The position numbers and the translations under genes were made by a program. 64,000 nt of DNA. Origin: DATARR01 sp036376245 (GTDB taxonomy: Bacteria; Acidobacteriota; Thermoanaerobaculia; Multivoradales; UBA5704). The stretch is taken from NCBI GenBank assembly GCA_036376245.1, contig DASVAS010000028.1, positions 1-64,000 of the forward strand, read 5' to 3'. How positions within the stretch are numbered: the stretch's first letter is position 1; the number at the start of each line of letters is the position of its first letter. The notes beneath the pieces were generated by a model, which saw only the letters and a program-made list of their open reading frames with translations, did no database searches and was not told the DNA's origin. This document shows positions 33,789-44,272 of the stretch, one piece after another.

Positions 33789-35183
33789 ATGAGTGACGGC
33801 GTGTTTCCCGACCGCCTCACCCAGCTCCGCAACCGCTGGGAGTCCGACCCTTCCTCCCGCGTCTTCCTCCAACTGGCGGAGGAGTACCGCCACCAGGGAC
33901 GGGTCAAGGAGGCGCTGGACGTCCTGGAGAGGGGGCTCAAGGAGCACCCCGGCTATCTCTCGGCCCTGGTGGCCAAGGGACGGTGCCTCCTGGAGCTGGG
34001 AGAGCCCGATCCCGCCAGGGAGGTGCTCGAGCGCGTGGTCAAGCAGGACGCCACGCAGATGGTGGCCAACAAGCTGCTGGTGCGGGCGTATCTGGAGACC
34101 GGCGATCCCGACCGGGCGCGCGAGCGGCTCGACATCTACTCCCTGCTGAACGACAGCGATCCCGAAATCGAAGAGCTGCGCCGGAGGCTGCGCACGATGG
34201 AACAACCGCCACAGGCCGCGAAGGCGAGCGACGACATCTTCGACCTCGGCCAGCCGGCGCCGGCGCCCCCGGCCGCGGCGCCGGCGATCCAGGACGATCC
34301 TTTCGCCGAGATCTTCGCCACGCCCGTTCCGGCCGCCGCCGCGCCCAGGCCGCCGGCGCCCGCGCTGGAGCCCGAGGCGCCCGAGGCGCCCGAGCCGGAG
34401 GACGTCCTCTTCCCCGGCCTGGCCTCCCGCGACAGCCGGCAGAGATACCTCTCCGCGCTCGCCGCCGAGGGGCTGTTCTCGTTCGAGCCGGAACCTGTCG
34501 TGGCAGCGCCGGAGCCGGTCGCGGAGTCGGCGCCGCCGCCTCCCGCGCCGGCGCCGCCCATCCCCGCCATCCCGCCCATGTCGCCGTTCCCGGAGCTCGA
34601 GACGCCGCTGCCCACCGAACAGGTGTTCTCCGGCTGGACCCCGCCGGCGGAGCCGGTGCCGGCGGTCTTCGCGGTCGAGGCGGCGGCGCCCGTGGAAGTG
34701 GAAGAGGCGCCGGCCTGGGCCCCGGAGGCGCCGACGCTGGTCTGGCAACGGGAGGAGCCCGCGCCCGCCGCCGTGGAGGAGCCGCCGGTCTTCGAGATCG
34801 AGGAGCGGACGCCCTGGGCCGCGGAGCCGGCTCCGCTGGTGCCCGAGGCCGAGGCGCCGGAGGCCGCCGAAGCGGTCGTGCCGCAGCCCGTGGCCACGGT
34901 GACTCTGGGAGAGCTTTACCTGCGGCAGGGACATCTGGGGGAGGCCCGCCGGATCTTCGAGGAGATCCTGCTCCGCGAGCCGGACAGCGCCGCCGCGCGC
35001 GAAGGCCTGGCGCGGGTGGCGGAGCGGCGGCGGGAGAAGCGTCCCCTGGAGGTGCGCGACCTCATGGCCGGCTATGAGCCGGGGCACGAGGGGGGCGAGG
35101 CCGAGGTGCGCTCCCGCAAGGCGTACCTCCTGAGCAGTTACCTGAAGCGCCTGCGGGGAGGGAGCCACAGCGATGTTTCTTGA
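33789..35183 (+). CDS. TPR protein with long Ala/Pro linker
   Basis: A 464-aa cytoplasmic protein. Residues 1-135 are TPR repeats (RVFLQLAEEYRHQGRVKEALDVLERGLKEHPGYLSALVAKGRCLLELGEPDPAREVLERVV). Residues 140-365 are a low-complexity Ala/Pro/Glu linker. Residues 370-425 hold another TPR pair (ATVTLGELYLRQGHLGEARRIFEEILLREPDSAAAREGLARVAER). The 3' end overlaps the roadblock gene by 11 nt, so the two proteins are made together. It is likely a scaffold in a small-GTPase or polarity module; no GTPase gene is visible in the window. Confidence 0.82.
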   Translation: MSDGVFPDRLTQLRNRWESDPSSRVFLQLAEEYRHQGRVKEALDVLERGLKEHPGYLSALVAKGRCLLELGEPDPAREVLERVVKQDATQMVANKLLVRAYLETGDPDRARERLDIYSLLNDSDPEIEELRRRLRTMEQPPQAAKASDDIFDLGQPAPAPPAAAPAIQDDPFAEIFATPVPAAAAPRPPAPALEPEAPEAPEPEDVLFPGLASRDSRQRYLSALAAEGLFSFEPEPVVAAPEPVAESAPPPPAPAPPIPAIPPMSPFPELETPLPTEQVFSGWTPPAEPVPAVFAVEAAAPVEVEEAPAWAPEAPTLVWQREEPAPAAVEEPPVFEIEERTPWAAEPAPLVPEAEAPEAAEAVVPQPVATVTLGELYLRQGHLGEARRIFEEILLREPDSAAAREGLARVAERRREKRPLEVRDLMAGYEPGHEGGEAEVRSRKAYLLSSYLKRLRGGSHSDVS

Positions 35184-35529
35184 GCATCTGAACCGCGTCA
35201 GCAGCCGCATCGAGGGCGCCCTCGCGCTCTCCCTGGTCGCCCGGGACGGCATCCCGGTGGAGTCCGTCAGCTCGGACCCGGACCTCGACCTGGAGGTGCT
35301 GGCGGCCGAGCTGGTCTCCCAGGCGCGTTCGATCTCCAACAACCATCGCGAGCTGGACGTGGGCGAGGTGCAACAGCTCTCGGTGAGCACCGACCGGCTG
35401 ACCCTGATGGTAAGCTCCGTCACCTCGGACTATTATCTGCTTCTCGTCCTGGGCCCGGAGGGCAACTACGGGAAGGCCCGGTTCGAGCTCCGGCGAGCGC
35501 GGCTGCTCCTGGAGAGAGATCTCTCCTGA
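35173..35529 (+). CDS. roadblock/LC7 domain protein (MglB-like)
   Basis: A 118-aa single-domain roadblock/LC7 protein: IEGALALSLVARDGIPVESVSSD, then VSTDRLTLMVSSVTSDYYLLLVLGPEGNYGKARFELRRA. Roadblock proteins act as regulators (GAP or adaptor) of Ras-like GTPases such as MglA in gliding and pilus polarity. It overlaps the TPR gene by 11 nt. The proximity to pil genes is suggestive of a polarity role but the partner GTPase must be elsewhere. Confidence 0.82.
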   Translation: MFLEHLNRVSSRIEGALALSLVARDGIPVESVSSDPDLDLEVLAAELVSQARSISNNHRELDVGEVQQLSVSTDRLTLMVSSVTSDYYLLLVLGPEGNYGKARFELRRARLLLERDLS

Positions 35530-35584
35530 TCCCCCGGGCGCGGCAGCGCCGCGGCTCGGGGAGACAGGCCAAGGGGGCGTCCAC

Positions 35585-36088
<504 letters not shown>

Positions 36089-36096
36089 AGGCTCAT

Positions 36097-37460
<1,364 letters not shown>

Positions 37461-37464
<4 letters not shown>

Positions 37465-38078
37465 CCGGTCCCGTCTACGCCATCGCCGACGCCGAGGCGT
37501 TGGCTCCCACGCCCCTGCCGCGGGCGGTGGCGGAGATGGCGGCGGCGGGCATCCGCTGGATCCAGGTGCGGGGCAAGAAGCTCACCGGCGAAGCCTGGCA
37601 CCGGACCCTGGAGGGTTGCTGCCGGGCCCTGGAGGGGAGCGGCGTCTCCCTCTGGGTGGACGACCGGGCCGACCTCGCGGCGCTCTTCCCGGTGGAAGGG
37701 CTCCATCTCGGGCAGTCGGACCTGCCGCCGGCCGCGGCCCGGCGGGTGGTGGGGAAGAGCCTGCGGATCGGCCTCTCCACCCATGGCGAGGAGCAGGTGG
37801 CGGCGGCGGACGAGGACCCGGAGGTGGACGTGGTGGCGGTGGGGCCGGTCTTCCCGACCACCGGCAAGGAGCGGCCCGACCCGGTGGTGGGGCTCGCCTT
37901 CGTGCGCCGGGCCCGCGCCCGCACGGCCAAGCCCCTGGTGGCGATCGGCGGCATCGACGCCGGCAACGTCGCCGAGGTGCTGGCGGCGGGGGCGGACGCC
38001 GCCGCCGTGATCGGCGCGGTCTGCCGGGGCGACGTGCGGGAAAACTGCCGGCGGCTGCTGGCGGCTGCTGGCGTATGA
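37461..38078 (+). CDS. thiE: thiamine phosphate synthase
   Basis: A 205-aa TIM-barrel enzyme that joins HMP pyrophosphate and the thiazole phosphate to form thiamine phosphate. Family motifs visible: IRWIQVRGKKLTG, SLWVDDRADLA, GLHLGQSDLP, VVAVGPVFPTTGKE and VAIGGIDAGNVAEVLAAGADAAAVIGAV. It lies in an ATGA overlap with accC and another with aroK, so the run accBC-thiE-aroK is translationally coupled. No TPP riboswitch is seen upstream. The related TenI role is possible but the substrate motifs fit ThiE. Confidence 0.85.
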
Positions 38079-38590
38079 GGATCTACCTGACCGGCTTCAT
38101 GGGGTCCGGCAAGACCACGGTGGGCCGCCTCCTCGCCGCGCGGCTCGGGGCGACGTTCCTGGACCTCGACGTGGAGATCGAGCGCCGCGCCGGTATGACG
38201 GTGCGTGAGATCTTCGAGCGGCAGGGGGAGCCGGCGTTCCGGCAGTTGGAGGCGGAGGCCCTGCGAGGGACTTTGGCGCTTCCCGACGTTGTGGTGGCGA
38301 CGGGCGGCGGTACGATGGTGTTCGAAGGGAACTCCAGGCTGATCCGCTCGAACGGGCTTTCGGTCTGGCTCAACCCGCCGTTCGCGACCATCGCGGCGCG
38401 CATCGGCGGGGTGGGCAAGGCCGACCGGCCGCTGTTCAAGGACGAGGTCCAGGCCCTCGCGCTCTACCGCGAGCGGCTCCCGGCCTACCGCCGGGCGGAC
38501 CTGACGGTGGACGTGGCCCCGCAGGAGGGGCCGGAGGAGATCGCGGCGAGGATCGCCCTCATGATCGGGGACCGACGGTGCGCTATCTGA
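38075..38590 (+). CDS. aroK: shikimate kinase
   Basis: A 171-aa P-loop kinase of the shikimate pathway. Walker A is GFMGSGKTTVGR (residues 7-18); the shikimate-binding LDLDVEIERRAGMTVREIFERQGEPAFRQLE region carries the conserved Asp, Arg and Glu residues, and ATGGGTM is the glycine-rich site. The C-terminal lid region is present (ADRPLF). It overlaps thiE by 4 nt and the phosphoesterase gene by 13 nt. Confidence 0.93.
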   Translation: MRIYLTGFMGSGKTTVGRLLAARLGATFLDLDVEIERRAGMTVREIFERQGEPAFRQLEAEALRGTLALPDVVVATGGGTMVFEGNSRLIRSNGLSVWLNPPFATIAARIGGVGKADRPLFKDEVQALALYRERLPAYRRADLTVDVAPQEGPEEIAARIALMIGDRRCAI

Positions 38591-39321
38591 TTCTCTCCGA
38601 CATGCACGCCAACTGGGACGCCTTCGAGACCGTCCTGCGGCGGGCCCGGCGCAAGCGCTACGACTCGGTGCTGGTGCTGGGAGACCTGGTGGGCTACGGC
38701 GGCGCGCCCAACCAGGTGGTGGACGCCGTGCGCCGTCTCGGCCCCCGCCTGTGGATCGTGCGCGGCAACCACGACAAGGTCGTGGCCGGCATCGACTCGG
38801 GGAGCAACTTCAACCACACCGCCCTGGCGGCGGCGCAGTGGACCACCGGCCGGCTCACCCCCGCCAACCTGCGCTACGTCCGGGAGCTGCCGCAGGGGCC
38901 GGTCGAGATCGAGAAGGGTGTCGCCATCTGCCACGGCTCCCCCCTGGACGAGGACACCTACGTCTTCTCCGACGTGGACGCCTGGGAGATCTTCTCCCGC
39001 TTCGACATGCCGGTGACCTTCTTCGGCCACACGCACATCCCGTCGGTCTTCTGGCTGGAGGGGCGCGTGCTGGGGGTGCGGGCGCTGAAGGGGACGACGG
39101 GCCGGCTGGAGCTCGCCCCGGGCGGGCGCTACCTGCTCAACCCCGGCTCCATCGGCCAGCCCCGGGACCGCGACCGCAGGGCTTCCTACATGACCTACGA
39201 CAGCGAGCGGCGGGTGGTGCGCTGGTACCGCGTGCCCTACAACATCGCCGAGGCCCAGCGCCGCATCCGCCGGGCCGGCCTGCCCGGCAGCCTGGCGGAC
39301 CGGCTGGCGGTAGGGGCTTAA
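38578..39321 (+). CDS. metallophosphoesterase (calcineurin-like)
   Basis: A 247-aa protein with GTG start overlapping aroK by 13 nt. The full set of binuclear metal motifs is present: LSDMHAN, LGDLVGYG, RGNHDKV, CHGSPL and FFGHTHIPSVF, and LNPGSIGQPRDRD near the end. This matches the YfcE/MJ0936-like branch of phosphodiesterases. The substrate is unknown. It is the last gene of the acc run and converges with ccmF. Confidence 0.9.
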   Translation: MRYLILSDMHANWDAFETVLRRARRKRYDSVLVLGDLVGYGGAPNQVVDAVRRLGPRLWIVRGNHDKVVAGIDSGSNFNHTALAAAQWTTGRLTPANLRYVRELPQGPVEIEKGVAICHGSPLDEDTYVFSDVDAWEIFSRFDMPVTFFGHTHIPSVFWLEGRVLGVRALKGTTGRLELAPGGRYLLNPGSIGQPRDRDRRASYMTYDSERRVVRWYRVPYNIAEAQRRIRRAGLPGSLADRLAVGA

Positions 39322-39334
39322 GGGTTTACCGAAA

Positions 39335-39425
39335 ACAGGACCTAAAGGACATAAAGGACCTAAAGGACGGGGTGGTGGCGTCCTTTAGGCCCTTTAGGTC
39401 GTTTATGTCCTTTAGGTCCTTGCCG
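39335..39425. repeat. inverted array of (A)GGACCTAAA / GTCCTTTAG units
   Basis: A left arm of GGACCTAAAGGACATAAAGGACC-type units (39339-39368) faces a right arm of GTCCTTTAGG...GTCCTTTAGGTCC (39380-39421) across a short centre. It lies between convergent genes and could act as a bidirectional terminator. The right arm enters ccmF: its TAA stop (39412-39414) and last codons lie within repeat sequence. Confidence 0.8.
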
Positions 39426-41652
39426 ACCCTGCCGCCACAGCTTCCCGGATCCGCACCTCCCGGAACCGCTGCACCGTCGACAGCAGTCCCCCGATGAAGA
39501 TGATGTAGAGGCCGCCCCAGACGAGCTGGATGAGCGGCTTGCGGGTCACGTCCACCGAGAGCTTGGCCGGCAGCGCCATGCCCACGAGGTCCAACGTCAC
39601 GGTGCGTTGCTCGGGATTGATGCCCGAGAGGACGATCTGGCCGCCGGTGGGGAGCTGCGCCGGCGGGGTCTCCACCGTGCCGTTCGCCGGGTTGATCCGG
39701 TAGAGCGTCATCACGTCGGCGGTCTGCCCGTCGCGGGTCACCGCCAGCCGCGCGCCCACCGTCACTGGCTGGCCCTCGGACATCGCCGCCATGGCGTTGC
39801 CCTCCACCTGGAGGTCGAAGCCCACGAACTTGATCTCCAGGTCCCCGAGCGTCCCGGACTCCCCCTGGGCGAGCTGGAGCTTCGGCTGGCCCGGATCGAA
39901 GTCGATGGGCGAGACGTAGAGGTCCTGGAACGGCGAGCTCTTGATGTCCGGGTTCGCCATCACCTGGCGGGTGCGGTCGTTGATGAACAGCTTCGGGTAG
40001 ACCGTGACCGGCTTCTGGCCGTCGCGGGCGACCAGGACCTCCATGCTCTCCTTCTCGTGGCCCTGCCGCGGGATGAAGCGCTGGAAGGTGAGCGTCATGC
40101 CCTCCACCTTCTTCGGCGTGCCCTGGACCAGCGTCACCTTGGTGCTGTGGTCGTAGGCCGAGGAGGCGATGAAGCCGAGCAGCATCACGCCGACTCCGAT
40201 ATGGGAGAGGTAGCCGCCCATGGCCTTGAGGCCGCCCACCCGGTAGCGGGCGATCGTCTTCTGGACGTTGGCGGCGAGCGCCAGGGTGGCCAGGAAGACG
40301 AAGAGGATGTGGAAGACGTCGCGGACCTGCCAGACCGCCGCGGCCACGGTGACCACGAGGCTGAAGCCGAGCGGCCAGAGCATCCGGCGGAAGATTTCCC
40401 GCGGCGGCGTCCCCTTCCAGGCGAGGTAGGGAACCAGCGCCAGCAGCAGGCCGATCAGCAGGGCGATGGGCAGGTTGACCTTGTTGTAGAAGCTGGGGCC
40501 GACCTGGCTGGGGTCCGCCATGAAGCGGGTCAGCAGCGGCGCCGAGGTGCCGACGGTGATGATGACGGCGGAGATCGTCAGGGTGATCGTCGACAGCACC
40601 AGGAAGTTGCCGCGGGAGAAGAACGGGTCCTCGTTGGGGGCGGTGGGGATCTCCTTCCAGCGGGTGGCGAGCAGGTAGAGGCCGAAGAGGAGAAAACCGC
40701 CGAGGATGATGGTGAGCGGTCCCGCGATGCCGAGGTCCACGAAGCTGTGGACGGAGAAATCGGCGAGCACGCCCGAGCGGGTGAGGAACGTGCCGTAGAG
40801 CACCGAGACGTAGGTCAGGATGGTGAACAGGTAGTTGGCCCGGCGGTAGCGCCCCTGGGTGCGCTCCAGGTAGAGGCCGTGGATCAGCACCGTGCCGAAG
40901 ATCCAGGGGATCAGCGAGGCGTTCTCCACCGGGTCCCAGCCCCAGTAGCCGCCCCAGCCCAGGGTCTTGTAGGCCCAGTAGCCTCCCATCAGGATCGCCG
41001 TGCCGAGGACGAGGAAGCCGCCGAGCGCCCAGGGGAAGGCGCGGGCCGCCCAGCCGTCGTAGTCGCGGCGCAGCAGCGAGGCCATGGCGAAGGCGAAGGG
41101 GATGGCGGCCGAGGCGTAGCCGATGAACATGATCGGCGGGTGGATCACCATCCAGTCGTCCTGCAGCAGGGGGTTGAGCCCCGCGCCCTCGATGGGCGTC
41201 TGGCGCAGCATGACGAACGGGTTCTCCCGCACCAGGATGAGCAGCAGGCTCATCAGGGTCAGCGTGTAGACCCCCATGACCAGGGGCTCGTTGCGGCCGG
41301 CGGTGCGGCGGACGAGCAGGCCGATCACGGCCCCCCAGAACAGCCAGATGAGGAAGCTCCCCTTCTGCCCGGCCCAGAAGGCGGCGAACTGGTAGTGCGC
41401 CGGCAGGTCCGTCCCCGAGTACTGGTACACGTACTCGACGCGGAAGTCGCGCATGATCAGCAGCAGGCCCAGCACCACCGACGCGAGGACGATGGAGAGG
41501 GCGAAGAAGCCGTAGCAGCGGCGGGCGAACGGCAGCGAGCCGCCGTCGCCGGAATAGACCCGCGCGTAGCCGTAGAGGGCCGCGAAGGAGAAGAGGAGCG
41601 CGGACCAGATGGTGAGCGCCCCGGGGAGATAGAGCTGCGAGAGATAGTCCAC
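39412..41652 (-). CDS. ccmF: cytochrome c heme lyase CcmF
   Basis: A 746-aa multi-spanning inner-membrane protein with about 15 helices. It is the lyase that attaches heme to apocytochrome c. The WWD heme-handling motif GGYWGWDPVENASLIPW is clear (near residue 235), as are the conserved His-containing segments (WMVIHPPIMFIGY; FLTRSGVLADFSVHSF). The C-terminal periplasmic domain contains LAQGESGTLGDLEIKFVGFD. The last residues and stop are formed by the intergenic GTCCTT repeat. It is the final gene of ccmABCDEF here; no ccmG or ccmH follows. Confidence 0.93.
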   Translation of the reverse strand: MDYLSQLYLPGALTIWSALLFSFAALYGYARVYSGDGGSLPFARRCYGFFALSIVLASVVLGLLLIMRDFRVEYVYQYSGTDLPAHYQFAAFWAGQKGSFLIWLFWGAVIGLLVRRTAGRNEPLVMGVYTLTLMSLLLILVRENPFVMLRQTPIEGAGLNPLLQDDWMVIHPPIMFIGYASAAIPFAFAMASLLRRDYDGWAARAFPWALGGFLVLGTAILMGGYWAYKTLGWGGYWGWDPVENASLIPWIFGTVLIHGLYLERTQGRYRRANYLFTILTYVSVLYGTFLTRSGVLADFSVHSFVDLGIAGPLTIILGGFLLFGLYLLATRWKEIPTAPNEDPFFSRGNFLVLSTITLTISAVIITVGTSAPLLTRFMADPSQVGPSFYNKVNLPIALLIGLLLALVPYLAWKGTPPREIFRRMLWPLGFSLVVTVAAAVWQVRDVFHILFVFLATLALAANVQKTIARYRVGGLKAMGGYLSHIGVGVMLLGFIASSAYDHSTKVTLVQGTPKKVEGMTLTFQRFIPRQGHEKESMEVLVARDGQKPVTVYPKLFINDRTRQVMANPDIKSSPFQDLYVSPIDFDPGQPKLQLAQGESGTLGDLEIKFVGFDLQVEGNAMAAMSEGQPVTVGARLAVTRDGQTADVMTLYRINPANGTVETPPAQLPTGGQIVLSGINPEQRTVTLDLVGMALPAKLSVDVTRKPLIQLVWGGLYIIFIGGLLSTVQRFREVRIREAVAAGSART

Positions 41653-41676
41653 GATCGCCTCCAGGGCCCGAAGGTC

Positions 41677-42072
41677 CTAGCTGTAGGTCTTGACCTCGGT
41701 CCCCTGATACTTGCTGGGGCACTTCACCAGCAGCTTCTCGGCATGGAACTCCTGCGCCTGGTCGTCGTAGCGGCCGATCGCCACGATGCTGACGGCGTCC
41801 TCGAAGTTGGCCGGCTTGAGGCCCTTGTAGCGGACCCGCAGGTTTTCGCCCGTCTTCGGGTCCTTGAGGGTGAAGAGGAGCGACTCCTGGGCGGACACAT
41901 AGGAGGAGCTCCCCTTCTCCAGCCCGCCGGCCACCTGCACGATGCGGTTGCCGTCGCGGGCCTTCTCGTAGGAGACGTAGGGAGTCATGGAGTCCTTGAA
42001 CGCCGTGAACGAGAAGCCGGCGAAGGCCACCAGCAGCAGGCCGCCGAACATGTACAGTCGATTTTTATTCAT
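41677..42072 (-). CDS. ccmE: heme chaperone CcmE, Cys variant (CxxxY)
   Basis: A 131-aa periplasmic OB-fold heme chaperone with one N-terminal transmembrane anchor. The usual heme-attachment motif HxxxY is replaced by C118-P-S-K-Y122 (AEKLLVKCPSKYQG). Such CxxxY CcmE proteins are known from sulfate reducers and archaea and define System I*, which typically lacks CcmH. The remaining fold (VAGGLEKGSSSYVS, LLFTLKDPKTGENLRVRYKGLKPANFEDA) is standard. It overlaps ccmD by an ATGA. Confidence 0.92.
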   Translation of the reverse strand: MNKNRLYMFGGLLLVAFAGFSFTAFKDSMTPYVSYEKARDGNRIVQVAGGLEKGSSSYVSAQESLLFTLKDPKTGENLRVRYKGLKPANFEDAVSIVAIGRYDDQAQEFHAEKLLVKCPSKYQGTEVKTYS

Positions 42073-42185
42073 GGCTCTTTCTCCATCTCCCGCAGCCTCT
42101 TGCCGAGGCGTAGCAGGTAGAGGAACAGTCCCGTCCAGATGATCAGGTTCACCGCTACGATCCAGCCGTTCGCCCCCGTCAACAT
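42069..42185 (-). CDS. ccmD: small membrane protein CcmD-like
   Basis: A 38-residue peptide with a single transmembrane helix (WIVAVNLIIWTGLFLYLLRLGKRL) and a basic, charged C-terminus, the standard CcmD form. ATG is at 42185, 11 nt after the ccmC stop, with AAGGAGT upstream; the stop overlaps the ccmE start. CcmD helps release heme-loaded CcmE from the CcmABC complex. Assignment rests on size, topology and position. Confidence 0.8.
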   Translation of the reverse strand: MLTGANGWIVAVNLIIWTGLFLYLLRLGKRLREMEKEP

Positions 42186-42196
42186 AACCCTACTCC

Positions 42197-42865
42197 TTAA
42201 GGTGCAGATTTCCGCTCCCAGAGGGTCAGGATGCGGCACTGCAGGTTGTGGACCCAGAAGAAGAGCGCGGCGAAGCCCAGGCCGCTGGCGTACAGCACGT
42301 GCTGGATGCGCGGGTCCATCTCGACCTTGCCCGAGGCGTTGACCACGGGCTCCGGATGAAGCGAGAAGGTGATGCGGGGGACGATCCAGAACAGGAACGG
42401 CGTCACCACCAGTCCGAGCAGGGCGTAGGCCGCCGCCAGCCGCCCCCGTTTCTCGGGATCGTCCACCGACTGCCGGAGGGCCAGGTAGGCGGCGTAGAAG
42501 AGCAAAGCGGCCAGGATCGAGGTCTGGCGCGGGTCCCAGTTCCACCAGGCGCCCCACTCGATGCGCGCCCACACGGCACCGGTGACCGTGGCCAGGACGC
42601 CGAACAGCAGCCCGAGCTGGATGGCCACGGCGGCCGCCCGGTCATGGCGCGGGTCGCGGCGCAGCAGGTACCGCACGCTCCACACCGCGGCGGCGATGAA
42701 GCCGAGGAACGACGACCAGGCCATGGGCACGTGGAAGAACACGATCCGGCTCGATCCCGGCACGCGGAAGCTCTCGGCGACCGGGGCATAGAAGAACGCT
42801 CCCACGATGACGAGGGAGATCCAGATCCAGAGCAGCCAGGCGAAGAGGGTCTTCATGGGTTCCAA
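42197..42865 (-). CDS. ccmC: heme handling membrane protein CcmC
   Basis: A 222-aa protein with six transmembrane helices that binds heme and passes it to CcmE. The tryptophan-rich WGAWWNWDPRQTSILAALLFYAAYLALR motif lies near residue 105, and the flanking heme-ligand histidines are in IVFFHVPMAWSSFLG and the FSLHPEP segment. It overlaps ccmB by 13 nt and sits in the conserved order ccmA-B-C-D-E-F. Confidence 0.94.
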   Translation of the reverse strand: MEPMKTLFAWLLWIWISLVIVGAFFYAPVAESFRVPGSSRIVFFHVPMAWSSFLGFIAAAVWSVRYLLRRDPRHDRAAAVAIQLGLLFGVLATVTGAVWARIEWGAWWNWDPRQTSILAALLFYAAYLALRQSVDDPEKRGRLAAAYALLGLVVTPFLFWIVPRITFSLHPEPVVNASGKVEMDPRIQHVLYASGLGFAALFFWVHNLQCRILTLWERKSAP

Positions 42866-43557
42866 ACCACTGGAAAGAGCATGAGTCCGGCGACGGTTAC
42901 GGCAGCATCATACAGAAGCAGCACGGGCAGGGCCACTCCGCCGGGGTCGCCGGTGACGGCGCCGCGGGTGAGCTCCACGGCCAGCACCAGCAGGGGGAGC
43001 AGCACCGGGAACGAGAGCACCGAGAAGAGGGTGCCCTTGCTGCGCGCCTGGGCGATGATGGAGGCCACCAGCGTGCTGCCCACGGCGAGGCCGTAGCCGC
43101 CGGCCGCCAGCACGGCCGCCAGCAGCCCGGGCGAGGCCACGTCGAGGCTGGTCATGACCAGGTAGGCCGGGGTGACCAGCGCCTCCAGGGCCAGGACCAG
43201 GGTCAGCCCGTAGAGGAGCTTGCCGCAGAACAGGGCCGACGGCGTGGCGGCGAGCCGCAGGGCCGTGGCCGTCTGGCTCTCCTCCTCCTGCACGAAGGCG
43301 CGCGGCAGGCCCGCCGCCACCGAGAACAGCAGGATGATCCAGAGCAGCACCGGCAGCACCGAGGTCCCCTGGGATTTCATCACCCCCAGCGGCCCGAGGC
43401 TGAAGCTCACCACCACCAGCGTCGTGAAGGCGAAGAGGGCCAGCGTGTTGAGGGCGTAGCGGGTGCGGAACTCGCACCGCCACTCCTTGACGAACACGGA
43501 GGCCGCCTCGGCGGCCCACCGCCTCGCTTCAGCGGCCCAGGTCGAGTCGCTCGACAT
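42853..43557 (-). CDS. ccmB: heme exporter membrane subunit CcmB
   Basis: A 234-aa ABC transporter permease with six helices, pairing with CcmA. The family signature ALNTLALFAFTTLVVVSFSLG...LLWIILLFSVAAGLPRAFVQEEESQTATALRLAATPSALFCGKLLYG is clear. It overlaps the end of ccmA by 29 nt; a start slightly downstream is possible because the first 20 residues vary in the family. In the CcmABCD complex ATP hydrolysis releases holo-CcmE. Confidence 0.92.
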   Translation of the reverse strand: MSSDSTWAAEARRWAAEAASVFVKEWRCEFRTRYALNTLALFAFTTLVVVSFSLGPLGVMKSQGTSVLPVLLWIILLFSVAAGLPRAFVQEEESQTATALRLAATPSALFCGKLLYGLTLVLALEALVTPAYLVMTSLDVASPGLLAAVLAAGGYGLAVGSTLVASIIAQARSKGTLFSVLSFPVLLPLLVLAVELTRGAVTGDPGGVALPVLLLYDAAVTVAGLMLFPVVWNP

Positions 43558-44143
43558 GATCGAAGTCCAGGTTGAAGGGGTTGGCGACCACGGCGAGGCC
43601 GCCCGCCGCCAGGTGCTCGGCCAGAAGCTCGCGGGAGATGCGTTCGCCGGGCGCGTCGAAGTTCTGGAACGGCTCGTCCAGCAGCAGGAGCCGGGGGGAG
43701 TGGAGGAGCGCCCAGGCCCATCGAAGACGCTGCCGCATGCCGGAGGAGAGCGCGCCCGCCATGCGGTCGAGCGGCAGGCTCAGGCGGTCCAGCACGGCGA
43801 GCCCCTTCTCGGGGCTCACCCGCCGCAACCGGGCGAAGAAGGCCAGGTTCTCCGCCACCGTCAGCTCGGAGTAGAAGGCGAGGTCCGGGGCCACGACCCC
43901 GATCCGCCGTCGCCGGGCGGCGGCGTCCAGGTCGGCGCCGTTCTCGCGGTACGCGATCCTGCCGCCGTCCGGCGCCAGGAGCCCCGCGAGGCAGCGCAGC
44001 AGGGTGCTCTTGCCCGAGCCGTTGGGGCCGGTGACGAGCAGCATGCCGCCGGTCTCCACGGCGCCCGAGACGCCCTCCAGCACGGAGAGCCGCCCGAAGC
44101 GGCGGCGGACGTTTTCGAAGTGGAGGGAAGCGGGCTCGGACAT
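43529..44143 (-). CDS. ccmA: heme exporter ATP-binding subunit CcmA
   Basis: A 204-aa ABC ATPase. Walker A is GPNGSGKST (residues 39-47), the signature is LSSGMRQRLRWAWALL, and Walker B is LLLLDEPFQNFD. The ccm order and short length identify it as CcmA. Start ATG 44143 is 6 nt from a TATATT -10 element on the minus strand with no Shine-Dalgarno sequence, so the ccm transcript appears leaderless. It is the first gene of the operon. Confidence 0.93.
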   Translation of the reverse strand: MSEPASLHFENVRRRFGRLSVLEGVSGAVETGGMLLVTGPNGSGKSTLLRCLAGLLAPDGGRIAYRENGADLDAAARRRRIGVVAPDLAFYSELTVAENLAFFARLRRVSPEKGLAVLDRLSLPLDRMAGALSSGMRQRLRWAWALLHSPRLLLLDEPFQNFDAPGERISRELLAEHLAAGGLAVVANPFNLDFDHVERLDLGR

Positions 44144-44155
44144 GTGCGCAATATA
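44141..44155 (-). promoter_or_regulatory. -10 element 6 nt before ccmA start (leaderless)
   Basis: On the minus strand TATATT is followed by GCGCAC and the ccmA ATG. The gap to the divergent HEAT-cyclophilin gene is 126 bp and also holds GC-rich inverted repeats (CCCGCCC...GGGGCGGG). No ribosome site precedes the ATG. Confidence 0.5.
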
Positions 44156-44258
44156 ACCGCGATTCCCGCGGGCCGCCCCCGCCCATGGGGTGGGGCGGGC
44201 TTTCCTGCCTGGGAGGCCGCCCGCCTTTCGGGCCTACCCGATGGAGTGGGCCGCTTCG

Positions 44259-44272
44259 TATACCATTCCATG
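44259..44272 (+). promoter_or_regulatory. -10-like TATACC 5 nt before start codon
   Basis: TATACC (44259-44264) lies 5 nt before ATG 44270, and no Shine-Dalgarno sequence is visible. It suggests a leaderless transcript like that of the divergent ccmA. A second in-frame ATG at 44276 would leave an 11-nt leader. Confidence 0.4.
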
